The position numbers and the translations under genes were made by a program. Below are positions 56,466 through 64,000 of a stretch of DNA of 64,000 nucleotides, in pieces. The notes beneath the pieces were generated by a model that was given only the letters and a program-made list of their open reading frames with translations, searched no databases and was not told the DNA's origin. The stretch is from Trichobilharzia szidati (Eukaryota; Platyhelminthes; Trematoda; Strigeidida; Schistosomatidae), in contig OX235272.1 of the NCBI GenBank assembly GCA_944472155.2, positions 5,130,354 through 5,194,353 of the forward strand. Reading direction: 5' to 3'. Every line of letters starts with the position of its first letter. The stretch's first letter is position 1.

Positions 56466-58205
56466 ATGGTCAAAGTTATTAAACGAGTTAGTTCTGTTAA
56501 GAGACTATCATCAAATAGTCAGCAGTTCACTAAAAACATTAGTCCTGATGACGAATTTGCACTAAGATCAATCGGTACACCGAGAGTTATGGTACCAAAC
56601 TTAATGGAAGAACTAATTGATAACGTAGCCCGTAACAATAGTGATTTACAGATCCTTCAGAAATCCGTAAGAGACTTGCAAGATAAATTTGTAAGCATCA
56701 CTCCTTTCATCCAACTTTGTGATCGTTCACAAGAAATTTGCTTAGATTTACTTCTCAAATCTGAGCGGCTGCTAGACCTTTTGACTGCAAAGGCTGTAAA
56801 GAGGGGCATGTCCTCATATAATGTCTCAGGATATAATATACCAGACAATGTCCCTTCTTTCAGACTTAAAGCAGTCTGTCTGCAGGCATGCAACATTTCA
56901 CTATCTGACTTCCAGGTTCTGCGTCTTCGTAAGAAATCTGCGAACCACCCATGTCTAGTACTTTCCAAATTTAAGTCTGTTGACCTAGCTAAGAAATTTT
57001 TGGAGTCAGGTGAAATTCTCGGCTCCCCAACACCCTACACCAATATCAGGATTGTACCTGATTTAACTCCTTGCCAAAGACGATGCCGCACACGTAAACT
57101 AAATGAAGATAACTCCAATAAGACAGCCGTTGTTAATACCTCCCTCGTTGTATTGCCTAATGACCAAGAGCGCCAGATAATATCGCATGCACAAACTAAC
57201 AGTAGTAGAATAACTGTTGAGGACTCAGTTCTAAATACTGAAATCGCAGACACAGAAATGTCAACAGATCATAGTAATGACGTTCATCCCTTGCACACTG
57301 GCACGAATGCCAAACCCTCGAAAACGTCTAAGCGAAATTCAGTCGTATACTTTGAATTTCCCCAAAAGTCATATATTGCACAACCTCGTAGCCCGGCTAC
57401 TGTGAGGCGGCAATCACATGCGGCCACCCAGGTTGGCGTAAATTCAAGGCGATTTGATAAACGTCCTATTTCCGTAAGGAACACCAAAAGAACTATTCCA
57501 CAGGAATCCAGTTTATCAGGTTATCCTACAAGTCACCAGCAGCCAAAATTACACCAGCCAACTAATGCGGAAAAGCCCAAACCAAACGCTACATCCGGAA
57601 CACTAAATCCCACAAGTACGAAAGCTTCAAAAGGGTCACCGGCTCATTCTACAGATGGAAAGCCATCTAAACTTAGTCATGTTCCTCAAGTTAGACATAA
57701 TTCACCTACCATGGGAGCTTACTCATTTTCGACTACCAGTCCTATGACAACAAAAAACAATCGTTACATATCTATCCAACCACTCCAAAAACATGGAGTT
57801 ACTCAGCCCATCACGAATGCACCCTCAACTATGATGTACAGGAAACACCAGTCTGAGAATACAGACATTAGGTCAAAAACACATATACTGCCCTGTTATA
57901 CTTACCATGCATTCAGTAGGGGGCACATGCCAATTGCAGCACAATGCTCATCATGGCCTAGGAAGTACTCTGACCAGACACCGGGACCTAAATCATATGC
58001 ACATAACAACACGCCGATCACATATTTCGGTTATAACTGTGAAGATAACACGGCTCTAGCTAACTCATATGACCAAAATTTTCTCCAGAGACAACTGGCA
58101 GAAACGCCAGTGATCATGTACGTAGCACACATGATATCAGACCAATTCCTTGCTGGTATAGCGAACGGCTTACAGCAGGGAAACTGCTTCTTCCCCGGCA
58201 GATAG
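56466..58205 (+). CDS. ORF1 of a CR1-like LINE, intact
   Basis: A single 579-codon frame from ATG 56,466 to TAG. It begins basic (MVKVIKRVSSVKRLSS), has a predicted coiled-coil-like segment LQILQKSVRDLQDKFVSITP (about residues 61-80), then FRLKAVCLQACNISLSDFQV and SANHPCLVLSKFKSVDLAKK with IVPDLTPCQRRCRTRKLNED. Many LINE ORF1 proteins end the RNA-binding region with such a DLT..QR..R signature. The second half (residues 230-480) is serine, proline and threonine-rich and basic, likely disordered and nucleic-acid binding. Function inferred: RNA-binding ORF1p packaging the LINE transcript. Identification rests on the ORF2 EN domain that follows in another frame. No RRM or zinc knuckle is obvious. 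Confidence 0.8.
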   Translation: MVKVIKRVSSVKRLSSNSQQFTKNISPDDEFALRSIGTPRVMVPNLMEELIDNVARNNSDLQILQKSVRDLQDKFVSITPFIQLCDRSQEICLDLLLKSERLLDLLTAKAVKRGMSSYNVSGYNIPDNVPSFRLKAVCLQACNISLSDFQVLRLRKKSANHPCLVLSKFKSVDLAKKFLESGEILGSPTPYTNIRIVPDLTPCQRRCRTRKLNEDNSNKTAVVNTSLVVLPNDQERQIISHAQTNSSRITVEDSVLNTEIADTEMSTDHSNDVHPLHTGTNAKPSKTSKRNSVVYFEFPQKSYIAQPRSPATVRRQSHAATQVGVNSRRFDKRPISVRNTKRTIPQESSLSGYPTSHQQPKLHQPTNAEKPKPNATSGTLNPTSTKASKGSPAHSTDGKPSKLSHVPQVRHNSPTMGAYSFSTTSPMTTKNNRYISIQPLQKHGVTQPITNAPSTMMYRKHQSENTDIRSKTHILPCYTYHAFSRGHMPIAAQCSSWPRKYSDQTPGPKSYAHNNTPITYFGYNCEDNTALANSYDQNFLQRQLAETPVIMYVAHMISDQFLAGIANGLQQGNCFFPGR

Positions 58206-59520
58206 CAAACACCTTATACACACCTAATATCAACAGTAATACTCTAGATTATCATACTAGTATCTCTCATAGCACGCACTATCTAAACGACCAACCACGC
58301 ACGAGTGACTTTTCACAACCCATCCCTAGGTATCAAGTTGAGGAAAACGTTTCTAGTGATCAAAAGGTAGTAGGTAATGAGATCGACAACTACTGCACGT
58401 ATTCAGGTGATAATCATAGAGTATTTTATTACGATATTGTCCATACACAAAAACTATGTAGTCAAAGTCAATCCGTCATCCTCATAAATGCCAGATCAGT
58501 GCTTAATAAACACTTAGCATTATGTACGTTAGCCTCTATATGTAATCCGTCGTTGATCATGATCACTGAAGCCTGGTGCACAAGTGATATTACGGATGAT
58601 AGCTTATGGATTGATAAGTACAGTCTTTTTCGAAAGTGAATAGAGAAACAGGTCGTGGGGGGAACACTTATATACGTTAAACAATCCATTTGTGCAACGC
58701 ATTTTAGTCACCCTATTCTGTCGCAACTTAATGACTCGGTATGGGTCGAAATAAAAGTTCTCAGAAGTAAACCTATCCTTATAGGTTGTGTATACTGACC
58801 CCCTTCATCCAGCAGGGAATATGATAATATGATCGAAACTGAACACAGTCACAGATCTCGGGATAACATACTCATATTTAACCTTCTCCGACCATACAAA
58901 TAAGGCTGTATCTGACTGCAAACGACTTACTGGCTTTGTACTGCTTAACTTCTACACCCAAGAAGCGAGGTTAGCTATATATAGAACATGTATCCGCCCC
59001 AAACTTGAATATTGTGCTTTCCTATTTAGTAACCTAAGGTCTGCAGACCGAAAAAATCGAAAGTGTCCAGAGATTCCTCACGAAACGCATAGCAGGGTTT
59101 GACCAACAAGTGGAATATGTTGACAGGTGTATACGTCTGAAATTAGAACCTCTGCGGTTGAGGAGAGTGAAGTGCAACTTCTTTCTACTCCTCAAAGTCA
59201 TTAGGAAACATTGTTCTAGTAACTCATCCATAACGTGGGAAAATATCAAATCATATCAGCTTCGAAAGGAAAACTACCTTGTCAAGGTGGCTACCCACAG
59301 AAAATCAATTAGGGCAAACCTTTTCACCATTAAATATTGCACTCTTTGGAACCAAGTATTCGTTGGATGGGCTACAGATACTTGGGCATCATCTGTTGCA
59401 AGTGTACATAATCATTCCACAGACTGCATAGCTGCTTCTCGTGTATCTTCTGTGAATGTATTTTTAATGAATTATCACCCTTACGTGTGTTTTAGTCCAC
59501 TTTGCAGTTTATCGGAGTGA
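58190..59520 (+). pseudogene. ORF2 of the CR1-like LINE, internally deleted
   Basis: Overlaps the ORF1 end in a different frame. The EN start is clear: QSQSVILINARSVLNKHLAL, CNPSLIMITEAWCTSDITDD. TGA at 58,637 and a frameshift follow, then GGTLIYVKQSICATHFSHPI, VWVEIKVLRSKPILIGCVY, a second TGA at 58,796, and PPSSSREYDN. At about 58,850-58,870 the sequence jumps past the RT core to the C-terminal part, SDHTNKAVSDCKRLTGFVLL, AIYRTCIRPKLEYCAFLF, VQRFLTKRIAGF, RLKLEPLRLRRVKCNFFLLL, with a stop at 59,518. Motifs A-C of RT are therefore absent. The element cannot retrotranspose on its own. The C-terminal pattern fits the CR1/Jockey group. Confidence 0.85.
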
Positions 59521-59825
59521 TTGTTTCCTACTGCAGTAGCTTTTAATCATGCGTAGGCACGGTGCTTACCTGAATATTGGTTGGTTTCCAGTTGGGTACA
59601 GTCATCCGCAAAAGACGAGACGAAATTTAGGTGTACCACTTGATACTGACAGTGGCTTTACAAATTAACATTTCTGTGACCTTGCTGGGTAGCTTATGTT
59701 ACAGCCCGGGTATTCAAACTATCGAAACAGTGCTGGCTTATCGGTATTTTAAGATTGTTACTCTTAGCATAACTGGCATGCATGCTCGTCATGAGAATTT
59801 ACTTGCTCATTTGAAAGGTATAAAT

Positions 59826-60187
59826 TATTGTTATAAATCTTCATCGACATCATTCCACAGCTAAGCGACGATGTCACACCTCAAAGGCTTTTCAACACAG
59901 AGCTCGTAGGGGATTCTGAAGTGATCACCAGAGTGGGACAGGGCGGCCTGCTGTTTGTGGACACCGGCTTTTGGGACAAAATAATTGGTCAGATTAAGGA
60001 GCGACGGCTCGTATTATTGTGGAAGACTAACTGCGTTTTTAAAACTATCTTTGAAGGCAAGACAGGGGGCAAGTGGACAGGGAAACCTGATCGAAAACAC
60101 AGAAGGGCATTCACGGTTCGGTTGACAGAGGAAGAAGAAGACTTGGTCCCTACTTGTTTGCTCCTTTCAAACTTCTGGACTGTGTGA
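59826..60187 (+). CDS. Unassigned open frame, possible exon
   Basis: About 120 codons: IFIDIIPQLSDDVTPQRLFN, TELVGDSEVITRVGQGGLLF, VDTGFWDKIIGQIKERRLVL, then WKTNCVFKTIFEGKTGGKWT and RKHRRAFTVRLTEEEEDL to TGA. A TTCCACAG acceptor-like site precedes CTAAGCGACG at 59,863. Composition is protein-like (even use of hydrophobic and charged residues) and distinct from the LINE upstream. I recognise no family, and no donor was confirmed, so this could be a terminal exon, a transposon piece or chance. Confidence 0.3.
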
Positions 60188-60199
60188 TATGCCGAAGGA

Positions 60200-61940
60200 T
60201 GAGAGGACGAGCACAAGTTGAACTGAAGAAGGCACAGTGAACTGTCCGGACTTCGTAGATCATACATAAACTATATAGTACAGGGTTGAAGATTGCAGGA
60301 AAAAACCAACAAGTTGATAAGATGGGCAGCAAAGACAAGAATATAGGTGAAGATACTCGGCAAACAATACCATAGTCTAATCACCACTAGTGGAGGAAAT
60401 CTAGTAAAAGTTTTCTCTGTTGCATAACTGGGAACTATTAGTTCGACCGCAGATGGCGTGGATGAGAATGTGAAAGACAGAATGGCAGTAGAAAGCAAAG
60501 GGACAAGATTCCATTTCACAATACTGATGTATAATCACTGCTTCTGCATTCTTTGACGGCTTCGTGTGCTCATCAACTAAGGCATTTCTAGCAATGTACT
60601 GCAAATTCTCATCAGCACCTGCCTTCTTTCTATAGTGAAGGTGGCGTGGCCTACTAGAAACTATAGGCAACAGGAAGTTAATCATTCATGAAGCCTTCAC
60701 CACGTAAATATGTGGGAGGCATTGGAGATGGATCAGACATATGCATTTAATCAGAATGAAGCCTAAATGACTCTTCTGCTATTAATGATCAGGTTGGAGG
60801 TTATGGGACTCTGTTTACAGGCAAAATGGAGGCTCGAAATGCATCCACAACCTGTTAAAATTCGACCTCTTTGAAACAAAACTTAAAGCACCCTAAAGGA
60901 ATCATAGTACAGTTTCTTCGGACAAGATTTAGTTATTCCGAATAGATCCACTTATTTAAGCCGTAATTTTATTTTGGTTCCCAGAGGGTGCACTAAAAAT
61001 CAACAAGAGTCGTTGTATGGTGGCTGAAACCAATTTGTGGATCCATGTGTGCTTGAAAAATTTCGTATTTAAAAACCAGTTTATGCCTCCCTGCTACTCT
61101 AATTTAAAGAAGACTGTCACAGACAGTTGGCTTTCGAAATAAAAAGTGAATGGTGGTTGAGATGAGTTGTCATTATAGATTTTTATAATTTTTGATTACT
61201 CTATTCATATGCACTTGAACAGGCTTCATTTAGGTGTTATCTCATCACTAACTGGGAGGAGTTCACAGCAGGCTGTCTAAGAAGTAATGATAGACTCTGC
61301 CTAGAGGTCAGGTGTTTGCAGTGCCAAGAGAGCAATTTACCAGAATAGCTGTTGGTAACCTCATTTGCGGCTCAGGTAAGCAAATTTAATATATAAAAGT
61401 CCTTCACTTGGCTCCCTAAATATTGCTGCATGTGATTTATTTGAGATAAAAACATTGTACTAATTAACCATATCACGAAATCTTATGTATATTAATAACT
61501 GTAGGTATTGCCGAACATGTGATTCAAAATCATCACTACGGCTGAACAACTTTAGTTTGCACTGTGTTTACTGTATAATAGAAAGCACAGGGTAAGATAC
61601 GGGCTGTGCTACAAAATAACTTTCAGCTGTAAACACTGAGCAACATCAAGAGAGTAATCAGCAATGTCAGAGCAACAGGACTCAGAATAATCCCTGTAAA
61701 TATTCACCCTGGTGTTAATTCTGAACACGCGTTTAACAGCAATATCCATGGGTTAGCTTTCTGTAGCCATTTCTCCAAGGAAACCCTGTTGGCAAAGTCA
61801 GATAATGGATACAAAGAGGACGGAACACGTGACTGACGTCGAAATGCGAATTTGGGTCCCTAACGAATCCTGATCCTTCCTTAGACTAACCATAACCTAT
61901 GCTTAGCCTAACCCTAACCTTAAACTAATCATTTTTTTAA
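60200..61940. other. Unassigned intergenic DNA
   Basis: No gene supported; minus frames at 60,150-60,685 overlap one another and lack motifs. TAACCCTAACCTTAAACT near 61,910 is telomere-like by chance. Confidence 0.4.
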
Positions 61941-61949
61941 AATATTTTT

Positions 61950-62132
61950 TTGATTACAGCTTGATGTCACACCGTATTTTCAATACAAGTATGAAATTTT
62001 CAGCATGGATATCGGTAGCCCAAATCTTGCAGGCTGACCATAGATGTCTGGTGTGCGTCGGCAGGGGATAGAACCCCGGACCACGTGCATGGTCGGCGAG
62101 AGTCCTAACCACTGTGCCACCGACGCAATCAT
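61950..62132 (-). mobile_element. tRNA-headed SINE (family A)
   Basis: Head on the minus strand 62,128-62,053 with GCGTCGGTGGCACAGTGGTT, CTCTCGCCGACCATGCAC, GGGGTTCTATCCCC and CCGACGC, then the shared body (CTGCAAGATTTGGGCTACCG, GAAAATTTCATACTTGTATT). It is close to the 4,797 copy. Confidence 0.8.
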
Positions 62133-62189
62133 GAATACTGATTGATATTCTCACGCTTAAGTACCTGATTTCACCACCTTTCTTAGATT

Positions 62190-63435
62190 GAAAGTTTCAG
62201 GGTTATTGGTGCGTTCCTTTCTCCGTCATTCGACAAAGTCGGACCATCATAGCCAAAAACCATAGTGATCTTGAACATCAAATCAGGATCCAGATGCACA
62301 GAAGCCACATTGCCGTTGGGAAATACACCAGAAAACATTGCAAACATGATATTAAACTGTACAGGTGCAGTTTATGTATTGTAAGAATGTCCTTCCCGAC
62401 CGATAGTTGCTCCCTTGAAGTGGTGGTCAGGCTTGCATATCGCAATGACCCAACGAGCTACACTGACTGGAACTTATGTTCCTGTAGGTCCTACCATGCC
62501 AGAAAGGTTGTTTGGATAGTGGTTAGACAAAAAGCAGCTACCCAATCCGATACTATGATTCAAACAAATTCAGAAAATATCATTCCGGATCGGTCGGGGC
62601 CCGGATTAACAATGACCGCGCTTCCTGCTGCCGTGTCACAGGGTAGAAGTGATAAATATGCTACTGAGACACACCAAACAAAAAAGAACAAACAAAAACA
62701 GGCCGCGTGTGACCCGCCTCAAGCAGTTGTTCCCTAGGCTCTGCGGTCACGCAACACTAACCTTTTCTCTCTCCCATTCTCAGGCGTGAGGCTAGCAACC
62801 CCACCCTGTAAACAAAGCTGCTACAGAAACTTCAGCATGACGAATCTCCTTGAGCCAAAAGAAAAAGTCTGTGTGGGGACATGGAAAGTCCGCACCATGT
62901 ACGAGATTGGCAGAGCTGCCCAGATCGCAAACGAGATGAAAAGATACAGAATTCAAGTACTGGAGATACGTGAAAGCAGATGGAACGGGAATGGACTCAC
63001 CAAATTGTCAACGGGTGAGTCAGTGATCTACTCCGGTCACCCAGAGGATAACCACATGCACACCGAGGGCGTGGCTATCATGATGTCACCAACGGCAACG
63101 AAGGCCCTAATGCAATGGGAGGCGATCTCGCCCAGGATAATGACCGCCAGACTCAACTCCAAAGGAAGGAAAGTGTCAGTTATACAATGCTATGCACCCA
63201 CGAATAACGCAGATCTCGAGAAGGAAGAGTTTTGCAGACAACTACAGGCAACAATGGACAGTACTCCAGTTGGTGGCATTAAAATTCTAATGGGAGACAT
63301 GAACGCCAAACTGGGACAACACAGGAAGGGAATTCATCATGGGTAGAGAAGCTCTCGGAGAAATGAATGAAAATGGAGAACTCTTCGCCGACTTCTGCGC
63401 CTTCAATGAACTAGTGATTGGTGGCAGCGTATGCA
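62190..63435 (+). pseudogene. RTE-like LINE 5' UTR and endonuclease domain
   Basis: 62,190-62,785 is 5' UTR-like (shared with 46,290-46,790). The ORF from about 62,786 encodes the APE-type endonuclease: VGTWKVRTMYEIGRAAQIAN, IQVLEIRESRWNGNGLTKLS, VAIMMSPTATKALMQWEAIS, IMTARLNSKGRKVSVIQCYA, APTNNADLEKEEFCRQLQAT and ILMGDMNAKLG (the GD.N motif). The catalytic E of the usual LQETR/LEIRE motif is present. A one-base frameshift after HHG at 63,343 leads to REALGEMNENGELFADFCAF and NELVIGGSVCKHN, where the element is cut off at about 63,436 by unrelated sequence. The RT domain is not in the window. Confidence 0.88.
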
Positions 63436-63436
63436 A

Positions 63437-64000
63437 ACACAATATAATTACAATATATATATTTCCTGTTTATGCAGGAACATACCAATTGTACAGGCAT
63501 GGATAAGTTATTATATAAATTACAGTTTGTTTGTTCAATCTAACATTAGAGTCAGTCAGAACAGTCTGCAAAATAGTCTGTCTGTGTAACACATAAAGAG
63601 ATATAGAAATATTGTCTTCGCATTAACCGACACGAAATAAACAGTAATGCCGTCTTATTCCGCACAAACAGCTTTTTCTTTGCGCTAATTCGTTCTTAAT
63701 TGTGATACTCTCTAGAAACTTCAGCCTACAACAGTACACTCTGATGAAGTAACTCATTTAGTCGGATAATAAACTATTCATGACTACGTATAAAAGCATG
63801 AAGAGTACTCCGTTTTGAAAAACTAAATGTATTAAACTTCAACAAAAAGCCTCCCACCTCTTGTGTGTATATTCATAAAATCAATAAATAAACTGTCTAT
63901 AAGCGGCTTGTTGTCATGTCAACTGATTGTAGTGAAATCGCGGTTTAACATTGTTGCAATTTTACTTCTTCCACAATGACAGGAATAACTGGTCAGGAAT
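63437..64000. mobile_element. Probable LTR-like insertion with TATA box, runs off the window
   Basis: Abrupt change inside the RTE endonuclease frame. Contains TATAAAAGCATGAAGAG at 63,789 and AATAAATAAACTG near 63,880, i.e. a TATA box and polyadenylation signal in the order expected of an LTR (U3-R-U5). Start near TGTTTATGCAGGAACA (63,468) is possible. No coding sequence or end seen, so identity is tentative. Confidence 0.4.

Noticed and set aside
61900..61925. Telomeric repeat
   Set aside because: Only a few irregular CCTAA-type units; too short and irregular for telomere-derived DNA.
1..64000. CRISPR arrays, operons or ribosome-binding sites
   Set aside because: The window is clearly eukaryotic (spliced RFC5 and RPL7A); no regularly spaced short repeats were seen.

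Overview
This 64 kb window looks like a nuclear genomic segment of a trematode, most probably a blood fluke (Schistosoma or a close relative). It is AT-rich and crowded with degraded retrotransposons. It carries several SINE copies of the Smalpha type, which contain hammerhead-ribozyme motifs, and its host genes have the schistosome layout of tiny 5' introns (30-50 bp) followed by very long, transposon-filled 3' introns. I cannot fix the species from sequence alone.

Two host genes are read in full. RFC5 (+, 39,354-50,305, ten exons, 323 aa) is the small clamp-loader subunit of replication factor C. RPL7A (-, 54,238-55,265, five exons, 291 aa) is large-subunit ribosomal protein eL8. A third host gene (+, three exons at 15,342-15,737, 22,071-22,134 and 28,474-about 28,730) is clearly spliced and coding, but I could not assign it to a family.

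Region by region. 0-15 kb is repeat territory: an RTE-like LINE 3' end, a Penelope-like (PLE) reverse transcriptase, tRNA-headed SINEs, a CR1/Jockey-type LINE tail, a 62-bp perfect palindrome of PLE origin and Smalpha copies. 15-29 kb is the unassigned gene with RTE copies, a PLE foldback carrying a near-canonical hammerhead, a SINE nested in an RTE copy, a solo LTR and a PLE hairpin in its introns. 29-39 kb holds another PLE hairpin, Smalpha, RTE-A and a decayed CR1-like LINE. 39-50 kb is RFC5, with large introns 7-9 full of RTE, Smalpha and PLE sequence and a repeat flanked by (TA)n. 50-56 kb has a second solo LTR and RPL7A. 56-60 kb is a CR1-like LINE with an intact 579-codon ORF1 but a broken ORF2. 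62-64 kb is the 5' part of an RTE element cut by an unidentified LTR-like sequence.

I did not find a previously undescribed gene system. The most interesting signal is structural. PLE GIY-YIG ends repeatedly sit inside large head-to-head inverted repeats, and the pLTR arms of several copies carry hammerhead-like cores. One of these has a complete core plus a perfect stem I. An inverted Smalpha copy also breaks next to its predicted ribozyme cleavage site.
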